A stretch of 64,000 nucleotides of DNA. Source: Verrucomicrobiia bacterium (GTDB lineage Bacteria; Verrucomicrobiota; Verrucomicrobiia; Verrucomicrobiales; Akkermansiaceae). The notes below the pieces were generated by a model. That model did no database searches. It was given only the letters and a program-made list of their open reading frames with translations, and was not told where the DNA came from. Of this stretch, positions 34,988-43,942 are shown piece after piece (the first letter of the stretch is position 1; every line of letters starts with the position of its first letter). A program made the translations under genes and the position numbers. Where the stretch lies: NCBI GenBank assembly GCA_030431475.1, contig JAUIJD010000017.1:23424-87423 (forward strand), read 5' to 3'.

Positions 34988-37417
34988 TCATGGGTTGATG
35001 ACCGAAACGGTCACATCGTCGAGGTTCGCGAAGCCGGTGCCCGTGTTCACGAACTTGATCCCAAGCGTGCCGCCGATCGACGCGGGGGTCGCCGCGATGG
35101 GGGTCGGATCACGAAACTCGATCCAATTGCCCCAGACCGATTGCACATAGGTGCCGATCACATTGCCCGGGTCGTCATAAAACAGGGTCGCCGTCCACTG
35201 CGAGCCGCCGTCCCACGACTTGCCGGCAAAGCCGATGGAAAACCGATCGCCCTCCCGGATCGTATGGCCGCTCATGAGATAGGCGCCGTCACCGGCCTTC
35301 ATGAAGGCGGAGTAATTGTCGTAGGTCCCCCACCAGGCGACGTTCTCGATGCCGGAGTCGACGACGGAGACGTCCGTCCAGTTGGGAACGTCGTAGGGCG
35401 CGTCGAACCCGGCGGGATAGTTCTCCTGGGTGCTCAGCTCGAAGTCACCGTTCGGCAGGGCGATCGGGGTGGATGTCGTCGGCAGGATCCAGGGCCAATT
35501 CAGACGATAGAACCGCTCGGGGACACCCATGGCATCGGTGTCTTCGTAGGCGAAGGGAACCGTCGACGGCGTGAGCGTCTCGAGCAGGCTCCAGTGGCTG
35601 AGATCGTCGGAGACTTCGATGTCCACGGTTCCGCCGGATGGGCCGGTGATGGTCAACTCGGGGCCGCCGGCCTGGCCGGGCGGCTCCACCTGGACGTGGA
35701 AGAAATCGGCGGGATCGATCGAGAACTCCACCGAGGCGACGGTCACCGGCGTGTGGTCGGCCGCCTCGTGCATGGTGATGTAGCGGATCACCTCGGCCGT
35801 GGAGTCGTCGCGCAGGTCGTCGGCGAAGGCACCGCTGACCGATTGATAGAGCAGTGCCACGTTCACGACGTAGGGCCCCGGCCGGTCGCCGGTCACGACC
35901 CGGTAGGCGATTTCGTCCCGGCCACCGATGAAGTCGGAATCGCTTGCGGCCTCGCCATGGACCGCGATCCGCGGATCGGCGGTCACGAGGTCGAAGCCCT
36001 GCGGCAGCAGCCGGTTGTCCTTCCGGTAAGCCGCGCCGCGCAACAGCGTGTAGGTGACCTCGCCCTCCGTGTTCTCCATCACCGACTCGTAGATCTGGAC
36101 CTGCTGGGGGGAGGAGATCCGCGAGTAATGGGGCTCGCAACCACCCTCGACGAAGTCGGCGTCGTTGCCCTCGATGAGACCTTCCACTGTCGGCCGGCCC
36201 GACTCGAAGACGACCTCGTCGTCGGCATCGGTCACGGTGAAGTGGATCCAGGTGCGACGGGACGGGAAACCGGAAGGAAACTTGTGGCCGACGAGGTTGT
36301 TGACGAGCAACCCGATCTCGATGTCATCCACGCCGGCACGAAGCCCGGTCACCGACACGCTCGCGGCCGCGCTCTGCATCCGGGAGACGAGGCGGATCCG
36401 CGTATCTTCGAGCTGCTGCGTGGATGCGGTGAGCCCCAGTTCCGTGATGTTGGCCCCCATCAGCTTCAGCATGAACTCGTTGCCTCCGACGAAGTGGTGC
36501 TGGGCGACCGGACTGCGTTGCTCGAGGTTGCCGCCGCGATTGGAGATGAAGGCACTGCCATTGGCGACCGGCATGTGGCAGTCCTGACACTGGCGGCCCA
36601 GCGGCGCGAGGTTGTTGAACCGGCTGTGCTCCCACTCGGGGTAGGTCATCTGCTCGGGGAAGGTCCCCTGAACCGTCCTGGCCGCATCAACATACGGGGT
36701 CTCCAGCGTGTGGCAGGTGCCGCAGAGCTGGGACTTGGTGGTATGGACACCTTGGACCGGGGTGAAGCCGACATTGTTGCGCATCGGCATGGTGCGCGGG
36801 TTGGAGAACGGGCCATAGATCAGCCGGTCGGGGGATGAGGTCGAGGTGTCGATGACATACCCGCCGCTGTAGGACGACTCGAGACCGAGGTTCGTCGGGG
36901 AGATCTGGTGGCAGGCCGCGCAGGATACCCCGTCCATGGCCAAGGCGTGGAGCGGATGGGCTGCGTCGAGGAAGCCATCCGCCCCAAGGATGCGGACCGG
37001 CTGCCCCAGGGCCTTGGCCTGGGTCGCCGCCATCGGCATGTGGCAAGTGGCACATTTCTCCTCGATCACGGACTGCAGCGCCGGGTTCCGCTCGACTTCC
37101 GAGGAAACCTTGGCCTGCCAGAGCGGGTCCTTCGCCGAGTTCGCCATCATGGTCGAGCGCCAGTGGGTATCGATCGAAATGTCCTGCCCGCTCGCATCCG
37201 TGAGCCCCGTGTGGCAAAGCGCGCAGTTCGCGGAACCCACGAAGTCCTCGTGCACCGCGTTCGCGAGCGGCAGACCATCACCGAGGCACCACGACGCGAA
37301 ACCGGTCGACAGAACGGCGAAGCCCAGCCAACGGCCGGAGAGCGGACGCACACCCGGAGCCGGCTGGAACCGGCGTGCGCGGACGAGGGTTTCGAGGAGA
37401 TGCTTTTTTGCCTTCAT
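34988..37417 (-). CDS. Secreted pentaheme cytochrome c-family protein with C-terminal beta domain
   Basis: An 809-residue protein from the ATG at 37417 (signal segment GRWLGFAVLSTGFASWCLG after a basic stretch). Five CXXCH heme motifs occur: CALCH 65-69, CATCH 122-126, CAACH 166-170, CGTCH 232-236 and CQDCH 277-281. This matches the cytochrome c554-like multiheme group often annotated in Verrucomicrobia and Planctomycetes. Residues 300-620 are beta-rich without hemes (LVNNLVGHKFPSGFPSRRTW is a conserved segment in such proteins). The end (SIGFAGKSWDGGSQWTATLF...GFANLDDVTVSVINP) is a jelly-roll-like domain resembling those in PEP-CTERM proteins. Likely role: periplasmic or surface electron transfer, partner unknown. 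It converges with the PEP-CTERM gene. Confidence 0.88.
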   Translation of the reverse strand: MKAKKHLLETLVRARRFQPAPGVRPLSGRWLGFAVLSTGFASWCLGDGLPLANAVHEDFVGSANCALCHTGLTDASGQDISIDTHWRSTMMANSAKDPLWQAKVSSEVERNPALQSVIEEKCATCHMPMAATQAKALGQPVRILGADGFLDAAHPLHALAMDGVSCAACHQISPTNLGLESSYSGGYVIDTSTSSPDRLIYGPFSNPRTMPMRNNVGFTPVQGVHTTKSQLCGTCHTLETPYVDAARTVQGTFPEQMTYPEWEHSRFNNLAPLGRQCQDCHMPVANGSAFISNRGGNLEQRSPVAQHHFVGGNEFMLKLMGANITELGLTASTQQLEDTRIRLVSRMQSAAASVSVTGLRAGVDDIEIGLLVNNLVGHKFPSGFPSRRTWIHFTVTDADDEVVFESGRPTVEGLIEGNDADFVEGGCEPHYSRISSPQQVQIYESVMENTEGEVTYTLLRGAAYRKDNRLLPQGFDLVTADPRIAVHGEAASDSDFIGGRDEIAYRVVTGDRPGPYVVNVALLYQSVSGAFADDLRDDSTAEVIRYITMHEAADHTPVTVASVEFSIDPADFFHVQVEPPGQAGGPELTITGPSGGTVDIEVSDDLSHWSLLETLTPSTVPFAYEDTDAMGVPERFYRLNWPWILPTTSTPIALPNGDFELSTQENYPAGFDAPYDVPNWTDVSVVDSGIENVAWWGTYDNYSAFMKAGDGAYLMSGHTIREGDRFSIGFAGKSWDGGSQWTATLFYDDPGNVIGTYVQSVWGNWIEFRDPTPIAATPASIGGTLGIKFVNTGTGFANLDDVTVSVINP

Positions 37418-37612
37418 GACCGTGCGGCGGGGAGTTGGCCCCACGGCCCAGAATCGCAGGCGAAGATGACGGGAGGATGATGCCTCCGCCCGACCCGCTC
37501 CCATTCCGGGCCGGCTTCCGCCGGGAATTCGGAAGACGGGTTTCCAGTCGCGCCCGCATCGATGCGGAAAGATCGGCTTTCCCGTCGCCCCCTGCGATGC
37601 TATCGGGCGGGC

Positions 37613-38734
37613 ATGGGCTTTCGCCTGCGCCTCTGCCTGCTCTCATTCGCGGCTTCTTTGCCGTCGGGGGCGGAGACCCCCACCCCGCCGCTGAAGGATC
37701 TGCAGCGGCAGGTGGAACGGGCCGACGGCCGGCGCGACCACCTGCACCTCGGCGCCACCACCGGGTGGCGGCTGCTCCACCGCCAGCCGCGGATCGCCAC
37801 GATCCTCGACCGGGAGTTCGGCTACGTCACCCCCGAGAACGACTTCAAGCAGAGCCGCGTCCACCCCGAGCCCGGCAAGTGGGACTGGGAGGCGGTCGAC
37901 GGCTGGATCGCCCGCACCCGCGAGAAAGGGCAGCTCGTCCGGGTCCACGGCCCGATCAGCCCGCAGGCCTCGCGCTGGGTGATGGACGACCGCCGCACGC
38001 CCGGCGAGCTGGAGAAGATCATGGAGGAGTTCTTCGTCGCCCTCTGCAAGCGCATCCAGCCCCACCCGCACCTGCGCTGGATGGACGTCGTCAATGAGAC
38101 CGTCACGCCCCAGGGCGCCTGGTTCGGTCCCAAGCCCGGCACCGACCAGTGGGAGAATCCGTGGCCGCGGCTCGGCTACGACGAGGACCACCCGCTTCGC
38201 CCCCCACTCTACATCCGCCGCGCCTTCGAGATCGCCGCCGGGCACGCGCCCGACAAGAGCCTCGTCATCAACCAGCACGGCAGCATGGAACCGGCGATGT
38301 GGTCGAAGGTGAAGGCACTCATCGGCTACCTTCGCGACCGCGGGCTGCGGGTCGACGGCCTCGGCTGGCAGGCCCACATCCGGGCCGGGTGGGAGAAGGA
38401 GCCCGGCAACCTGGAGAAGCTCGACGAGCTCATCCGCTGGGCCCACGACCACGAGCTCGACTTTCACATCACCGAGATCGACGTCCGGCGCCAGCCCGCA
38501 GGCTCCCGCGAGATGGCCAGCCTCGAGGCCCAGGCGGCGACCTACCGCGCGGTGATGGAACGGCTGCTGCGGCACCGTCACCGCGGCGTGGTGACCTGGA
38601 ACACGTGGGGTCTCAGCGACGCCCACCACTGGGGCACCCGGGAGAACTGGCAGGCCTGTCTTTTCGACGGGGAGTTCCAGCCCAAGCCCGCCTACCACGC
38701 CGTCGCCGGTGCCCTTCGCGCCGCCGCGCGCTAG
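37613..38734 (+). CDS. Secreted GH10 endo-1,4-beta-xylanase-like enzyme
   Basis: A 373-residue exported enzyme from the ATG at 37613 (signal peptide MGFRLRLCLLSFAASLPSGA). The GH10 TIM barrel is complete: TPENDFKQSRVHPEPGKWD for the N-terminal strands, acid/base Glu162 in WMDVVNETV, and nucleophile Glu288 in FHITEIDV. VVTWNTWGLSDAHHW occupies the strand where GH10 enzymes have FW.GvsD..SW. It should cleave the backbone of xylan or a related beta-1,4-linked polymer. No carbohydrate-binding module is attached. The length is normal for the family. A XylR-like regulator and sugar porter in the first part of the window would fit use of the product, but are not adjacent. Confidence 0.93.
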   Translation: MGFRLRLCLLSFAASLPSGAETPTPPLKDLQRQVERADGRRDHLHLGATTGWRLLHRQPRIATILDREFGYVTPENDFKQSRVHPEPGKWDWEAVDGWIARTREKGQLVRVHGPISPQASRWVMDDRRTPGELEKIMEEFFVALCKRIQPHPHLRWMDVVNETVTPQGAWFGPKPGTDQWENPWPRLGYDEDHPLRPPLYIRRAFEIAAGHAPDKSLVINQHGSMEPAMWSKVKALIGYLRDRGLRVDGLGWQAHIRAGWEKEPGNLEKLDELIRWAHDHELDFHITEIDVRRQPAGSREMASLEAQAATYRAVMERLLRHRHRGVVTWNTWGLSDAHHWGTRENWQACLFDGEFQPKPAYHAVAGALRAAAR

Positions 38735-38859
38735 CGGGACTCCCCCAAATCGCGTCCCGGCCCTTCGATTGGACCCTCGGGACACGGATGGCTCCGGCCC
38801 GCGACCGAGAGATCCATTGCCACCCTAACGGATTTCGTCCTGTATGGGCTCGACTTATC

Positions 38860-40374
38860 ATGACCTGCCTCTCCCGACTGTTCATCCCGCTTGCCCTCGC
38901 CCCACCCCTCGCCGCCGCCCCACTTGTCTATCAGGCCCTCCCCGATCTCGCCCTGCCGCCCTTGACCGAGCCGGATGCCCGGAACCTTTCCCAGGCCATC
39001 GATGCCCGCGGCAAGTCCTCCTTCCTCCTCCAGACCGGCGACGCGTCCGATGGCAACATCCAGTTCGACCTCTGGACCCATGGCGCCTGGCATTCGCTGC
39101 CCTCCAGCACGAGCTTCGCCCCTTTGAACACCTCCACCGTCAAGACCCGCCTGATCGCCGGGCCCGACGGCACCCTGACCTCCCTCTTCGCCTTCAACGG
39201 CGTGATCACCGGGCTCTATGGAGTCGAGTGGACGCCATCCGGCGGTGTGGGCCCGCTGCAGGGCATCGGCGTGAGCGGAAACTTCGGGCTCCTCGACGCC
39301 ACCGCGCTGAGCGACGGCACGATCGCGATCGCCACGACCTTTCCCGGAGATCGTCAGATCAGCGTGGCGATCTGGGACGGCAACTCGATCGTCGAGAGCT
39401 TCATGACCACGGAGGATCCGGATGGCTACTTCGACCGGCTCACGGTCGCCGAGACCTCAACCGGCGGGGTGGCCGTCGCCGCCTGGAACGCCGTCGAAGA
39501 CGCCGGAACCCGAACCCGGACCCTTCGCTACCTCTCCTCCGCCCGTCCGCTCTCCGCCACACCTTCGTGGTCGACCGTGTACTCGAACAGCGAACCCGCC
39601 AGTGAGATCAATTTCAGCTCCGTGGCCGACCTCGCCATGCAGAACACGACCCTGCCCTTCATCGCCCACTCGAACTCCATCGACGACACCGTGATGGTCT
39701 CACGTTTCACGATCGGCAGCGGCTGGGTTCACGACACGGTCGACGCGTCCCCGGCCCGGACGGCGCCGTTCCGGGCCTACCTCGACGACCAGGATCGTCC
39801 CGCGGTTGCCTGGACCCCCTACGGGACATTCCAGCCCCGCTCAGCGGCCCGCAACGGTTCCTCCTGGGAATCGCCGCAGGTCCTCAACGGGATCAGTTCA
39901 TCGGTTGGCGCCTTCGCCGTGGATGCCGACGGCTTCCTCCACCTCTCCGGCGTCAACGAAAGTGACGACACCATCGAGAGCCTGTCGCCCCTCGACACCA
40001 CCGATCTCGACGGCGACGGGATCGTTTACCTCCTCGAGGACGCCCTGCAATCCGACCCGAACGACGCTTCCTCGAGGGAGCTCCCCCAGTTCGATGTCAC
40101 CGCCTCCGACAGGATGGCGCTCAGTTTCGAAGTCCCGGGCGACACGACCAAGCTCAACGGCACGGAGAACGGGATCCTGTTCTCGGCTTCCGAGAACCTC
40201 ATCTTCAACATCCAGCTGAGCAACGAACTCGAGTCCTGGAGTCAGTCGTCCGCCCTGCTCGATACCGATCTCTTCACCCTCGGCGGCCGCCGCGTGGTGG
40301 TGGCCGAGCAGGTCTCTCCCATCGGGGACGGCGCCCGGAAATACATGCGCCTCGAGGTGCTGCGGTTGAGATAG
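38860..40374 (+). CDS. Secreted protein of unknown function
   Basis: A 504-residue protein from the ATG at 38860, with signal peptide (MTCLSRLFIPLALAPPLAAA). Frame extension upstream overlaps the xylanase gene in another frame and is rejected. The body is beta-rich and repetitive (WTHGAWHSLPSSTSF, SVAIWDGNSIVESF, RFTIGSGWVHDTVD), with the spacing of a beta-propeller. Near residue 380 it has DLDGDGIVYLLEDALQSDP, the calcium-loop-like segment that often precedes the C-terminal module of verrucomicrobial secreted proteins. The end (LSNELESWSQSSALLDTD) is such a module. I do not recognise a catalytic motif. It lies 125 bases after the xylanase on the same strand. Confidence 0.8.
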   Translation: MTCLSRLFIPLALAPPLAAAPLVYQALPDLALPPLTEPDARNLSQAIDARGKSSFLLQTGDASDGNIQFDLWTHGAWHSLPSSTSFAPLNTSTVKTRLIAGPDGTLTSLFAFNGVITGLYGVEWTPSGGVGPLQGIGVSGNFGLLDATALSDGTIAIATTFPGDRQISVAIWDGNSIVESFMTTEDPDGYFDRLTVAETSTGGVAVAAWNAVEDAGTRTRTLRYLSSARPLSATPSWSTVYSNSEPASEINFSSVADLAMQNTTLPFIAHSNSIDDTVMVSRFTIGSGWVHDTVDASPARTAPFRAYLDDQDRPAVAWTPYGTFQPRSAARNGSSWESPQVLNGISSSVGAFAVDADGFLHLSGVNESDDTIESLSPLDTTDLDGDGIVYLLEDALQSDPNDASSRELPQFDVTASDRMALSFEVPGDTTKLNGTENGILFSASENLIFNIQLSNELESWSQSSALLDTDLFTLGGRRVVVAEQVSPIGDGARKYMRLEVLRLR

Positions 40375-40504
40375 CCTGATCCGGATGGCGACGGGCAAGG
40401 CGTCCGCCGAGGCACCCGGAACCGGCCAGGGGGACGGGTCCGCCCGGGCCCAGGCCCGTTGGGTTGTTCTGGCATGGCCGCGGTCGCTGCCCTAGCGTGT
40501 CAGG

Positions 40505-42601
40505 ATGACATTCCGATGGCCCGGCCTGCGGGGGAAATTCATCGCCGCCCTGGTGGTGGCAGCGGCGTTGCCGCTGGCGGTGGGGGTGCTGGTCCTCCAG
40601 ACCGTTGGCTTCCAGCACCTGCTGGATGAACGCGGCCAGATGCACGCCGTCGAGGCGAAGGCGCTGGCCCGCGGCCTCGACGCCGCGGTGGCGGCCCAGG
40701 CCGGCAAGCTGAAGACCTGGCTGGCCGCCCGCCCGGCGACCGTCGGACAGGTGGCCGCTGCCAGCCGTCAGGGCGCAGCCGACCCGGCGGCGACCGCGGC
40801 GGAACAGGCGGCCATCGAGGCCGCTTGGGCGGACCTTTCCGACAATGATCCCCGGCTGCGTGCCGTCCTCGACAATCCGGCCGCCGACGACCTCGACGCG
40901 TTCCTTTCCCGCAATCCGCTGATCGCCGAGCTGATCGTCACCGACCGGTTCGGCCGGCTGGTCGCAGCCAACCGCAAAACCAGCGACTTCGACCAGTCCG
41001 ATGAGGCCTGGTGGGAGGCCGGGATGCAGCTCCAGCCGGGGGCCTGCTGGATGGACGTGCTGCACCACGACGCCAGCGCCGGCCTCTACTCGCTGGACGT
41101 CGTCCTCGGCATCGACGGCGCCGACGGCCGTCCGACGGGGGTGGTGAAGATGGTGCTCGATGTCTCCTCGCTGTTCCGGGGTCTCGAGGACGAGGCGGCG
41201 GCCGAGCGAATGCAGGTGGTGCTGGCCGACGGCTCGGTGCTGGTCGCGACCGACACCGAGAGCCACGAGAACCCGCTTGCCTTCGGCTCCGACGCCATGC
41301 GGACCCTGGAAGAACGTCACAACGGCTGGACGCTTGTCCCATCCGCAAAGAACGAGGCGTGGATGGCGGGCTTCGCCGCCTTTCGCTCCTCGCTGGAGGC
41401 GCCGGGCGCTTCACAACCCTCGGCCTACGTCGTGTTCGCCTCGCCCAAACACGAGGTCACGGCCCCGGTCCGCCAGGACCTCGTCTGGGTCGCGCTCGGC
41501 GCCGGCGCGGTCGTCCTCGGCTGCGTGGTGGTCGGCTACCTGCTGGTCGACCGCCGCATCCTCCGTCCGCTGACGACCCTCGGCCACGCCGCCCGGGCGG
41601 TGGCCGGCAGCGCCCGCCTCCACCTGGAGGAAGGCCATGGCGGCAGCGAGTCGGCCCGGACGCGGGCCGAGGCCGACCTCCGGGAGATCGAGGCGATCCG
41701 CACCGGCGACGAAGTCGAGGCGCTGGCCGCCGACGTCGGCGTCATGACCGAGCGCGTCCTGCGCTACCAACGCGAGCTGGAGGCCGAGGTCGACGCCAAG
41801 ACCTCGGTGATCCGCGAGGATCTCGAGATGGCGCGCGAGTTCCAGCACGCGCTGCTTCCCACCGACTACCCCGAGGCGCCGCGGAATTCGAACCAGCCGC
41901 TGCGTCTCGGCTTCGCCCACTTCTACGAGCCGGCCTGCACCGTCGGCGGGGACTTCTTCGACCTCATCGAGCTCGAGGGCGGCGAGGTCGCCGTGCTCAT
42001 CGCCGACGTGATGGGCCACGGCGCGCGCTCGGCACTGGTCACCGCGATCCTGCGGTCGCTGGTCCGACACGAGCGCGCCCGCATGGACGACCCCGGGAAG
42101 TTTCTCGCGGTCGTGAACCGCCAGCTCCACGAGGTGATTTCGCGCAGCGGGCAGACGCTCTTCGTCTCGGCCTTCTTCATGGTGCTCGACCCGGCGCGGG
42201 AGCGGTTCCGCTGGGCGGTGGCCGGTCACCCGGCACCGCTGTGGGCCCGCCGCGGCAGCGGGCGCCCGCCGAAGCCGCTGTGGACCGGAGCCCGGCACCA
42301 GCCGGCGCTCGGACTGGTCCCCCGGGCCCACTACGAGTCCCACGAGGAACGGCTGCGACCGCGCGACGTCTTCCTCCTCTACACCGACGGCCTGGTCGAG
42401 GCGGAGGACGCCTCCGGCGACATGTTCGGATCGGAACGCCTGGTCCGGGCCTTCGACGACGCGCTCGACGGCCCGCTGGCCGCGATGCCGGCCCAGATCG
42501 TCTGTCTGGCCTCCGCCTTCCAGAAGAGCGAGCAGTACGAGGACGACGTCTGCGTGGTGGCGGTGGAGGTCTCGGCGAACCGCGTGCCGGTCGGGGTCTG
42601 A
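40505..42601 (+). CDS. Membrane sensor with HAMP and SpoIIE/PP2C phosphatase output
   Basis: A 698-residue protein. A first helix (FIAALVVAAALPLAVGVLVL, 12-31) and a second (WVALGAGAVVLGCVVVGYLLV, near 325-345) frame a periplasmic sensor of about 290 residues with a dCache-like look (WWEAGMQLQPGACWMDVLHH, SLDVVLGIDGADGRPTGVV). A HAMP segment follows (RRILRPLTTLGHAARAV), then a coiled linker (REDLEMAREFQHALLP) and the phosphatase domain with metal-binding GGDFFDLIEL, IADVMGHGARSALVT and VAGHPAPLW. Such RsbU-type proteins dephosphorylate an anti-sigma-factor antagonist. The ligand is unknown, and no partner-switch genes are adjacent. Confidence 0.9.
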   Translation: MTFRWPGLRGKFIAALVVAAALPLAVGVLVLQTVGFQHLLDERGQMHAVEAKALARGLDAAVAAQAGKLKTWLAARPATVGQVAAASRQGAADPAATAAEQAAIEAAWADLSDNDPRLRAVLDNPAADDLDAFLSRNPLIAELIVTDRFGRLVAANRKTSDFDQSDEAWWEAGMQLQPGACWMDVLHHDASAGLYSLDVVLGIDGADGRPTGVVKMVLDVSSLFRGLEDEAAAERMQVVLADGSVLVATDTESHENPLAFGSDAMRTLEERHNGWTLVPSAKNEAWMAGFAAFRSSLEAPGASQPSAYVVFASPKHEVTAPVRQDLVWVALGAGAVVLGCVVVGYLLVDRRILRPLTTLGHAARAVAGSARLHLEEGHGGSESARTRAEADLREIEAIRTGDEVEALAADVGVMTERVLRYQRELEAEVDAKTSVIREDLEMAREFQHALLPTDYPEAPRNSNQPLRLGFAHFYEPACTVGGDFFDLIELEGGEVAVLIADVMGHGARSALVTAILRSLVRHERARMDDPGKFLAVVNRQLHEVISRSGQTLFVSAFFMVLDPARERFRWAVAGHPAPLWARRGSGRPPKPLWTGARHQPALGLVPRAHYESHEERLRPRDVFLLYTDGLVEAEDASGDMFGSERLVRAFDDALDGPLAAMPAQIVCLASAFQKSEQYEDDVCVVAVEVSANRVPVGV

Positions 42602-42738
42602 CCCGTCCGCCCCGGCGAATGGTGATCCCGGCTCCCCGTGGGATCGCCCGAAGCGGCTGGGGCACGAGGCTCGCTGCAGGGCCTCGAATTCAAACGTTGG
42701 TGCGAGCCCTGATCTCCGTTAGAATCGTCCTGCCGATT

Positions 42739-42981
42739 GTGAATTCAGACAAGGAAACCTCCTCCACCCCTGCCAAGCGCCGGCCTCCGGTGCGGCTCAT
42801 CGTCGTCGGCGTGCTCGCCCTGCTTTCCCTGGTGCTCGTGCTTCAGAACCGGGACACCGTCGATACCAAGATCTTCTTCGCCACGATCTCGATGCCGCGG
42901 GCCGTCCTCCTCGCCGTCACCTTCCTGCTGGGCGTCGTCGTCGGCCTGCTCGTTCCCTTCCTCCGCAAGCGCGCCTCCTAG
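42739..42981 (+). CDS. Small LapA-like (DUF1049) membrane protein
   Basis: An 80-residue protein starting with GTG at 42739; a GTG at 42700 is another possibility. Two helices are evident: VRLIVVGVLALLSLVLVLQN and RAVLLAVTFLLGVVVGLLVP, separated by RDTVDTKIFFATISMP. Helix, QN, a short beta segment and a second helix is the pattern of the LapA/DUF1049 family, involved in envelope lipopolysaccharide assembly in E. coli. The end RKRAS is basic and cytoplasmic. Its TAG stop shares the bases CTAG with the stop of the convergent SDR gene. It would be missed if only ATG starts were considered. Confidence 0.75.
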   Translation: MNSDKETSSTPAKRRPPVRLIVVGVLALLSLVLVLQNRDTVDTKIFFATISMPRAVLLAVTFLLGVVVGLLVPFLRKRAS

Positions 42982-43724
42982 GCCGAGTAGCCTCCATCCG
43001 CCGTGACCACGGCGCCGTTGATCCAGCGGCCCGACGGCGAAGCGAGGAAGACGACGGCATCGGCGATCTCCCCGGCGCGCCCGATCCGTCCCAGGGGCGT
43101 GTCCGCGGCGAAGGCATCCTGACGCTCCTGCGGGCTGGCGCCGAACATCCCGGGCACGGTGGCGCCGGGGCTCAGGCTCTTGACCGAGATCCGCCGCCCG
43201 GCGAACTCGCGAGCCGCACCGCGCGAGAGCAGGTCCACCGCCGCCTTGGTCGCCGCATAGGTCGCCGTCCCCGGCAGCGGGTGATCGCCGAGCATCGAGG
43301 AGATATTGATGACGACCCCGCCCTCGCGAAGCCGCCGGCCCGCCTCCTTCAGCGACAGCGCGACCGCCCGGAAGTTGACGTCGATCAGCCGGTCCAGCGC
43401 CTCAACCTCGGTCTCCACCAGGTTTCCAGTGCTGCCGACCCCGGCGTTGTTGATCACGATGTCGAGCGGACCCAGCGCCTCCTCCGCCCGGTCGTAGAGC
43501 GCCGGGATGTCCGCCGCCTCCCGGAGGTCGGCGGCGATCGCGACCGCCTTGCCGCCGGCCTCCTCAAGTTCCTTGGCCAGTGCATCGGCGGCCTCCCGGC
43601 CCTCGCGGTAGTGCAGCGCCACGGCCGCGCCGGCCTTCACCAGCGCCCGCGCGATCGCGCTCCCGATTCCGCCCGATGCCCCGGTCACCAGGGCGGTCTG
43701 ATGTTCCAAACTCCGCTCGCTCAT
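42978..43724 (-). CDS. SDR-family oxidoreductase (FabG-like)
   Basis: A 248-residue classical short-chain dehydrogenase. It has TGASGGIG in the nucleotide-binding loop (residues 14-21), NNAG at 92-95, the catalytic Ser in NISSM, and YAATKAAV with the normal Tyr and Lys. The C-terminal VFLASPSGRWINGAVVTADGGYSA is the common end of 3-oxoacyl-ACP-reductase-like and glucose-dehydrogenase-like SDRs. The first basic residues after the beta-2 strand (HYREGREAAD) suggest NADP. Substrate not readable. It stands alone; its stop overlaps that of the LapA-like gene by palindromic CTAG. Confidence 0.9.
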   Translation of the reverse strand: MSERSLEHQTALVTGASGGIGSAIARALVKAGAAVALHYREGREAADALAKELEEAGGKAVAIAADLREAADIPALYDRAEEALGPLDIVINNAGVGSTGNLVETEVEALDRLIDVNFRAVALSLKEAGRRLREGGVVINISSMLGDHPLPGTATYAATKAAVDLLSRGAAREFAGRRISVKSLSPGATVPGMFGASPQERQDAFAADTPLGRIGRAGEIADAVVFLASPSGRWINGAVVTADGGYSA

Positions 43725-43942
43725 GCCCCAGCCATCGCACGAAACGCCGGCATTTCAAGACATCGGGCCATGGCGGAGCAACGTTTGGCGGCGGAGGCTG
43801 GCCGGCATCCCCGCAGGCGCTTGAACCGAGTGGGTACTCGCCTTCCTCCCCCGAGCTCGCGGAAGGCGGCAAAGAGGGCTAGCCGGGCGATCTCGTAACC
43901 CGGTGCCGACAGGCGAATCCCGGGGTTGCTTCGCGGCGCCAC

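Noticed and set aside
40375..40504. CGGGCC-CA-GGCCCG inverted repeat before the SpoIIE-type gene considered as a terminator
   Set aside because: The loop would be only two bases and the following sequence is not a T-run, so the structure is doubtful.
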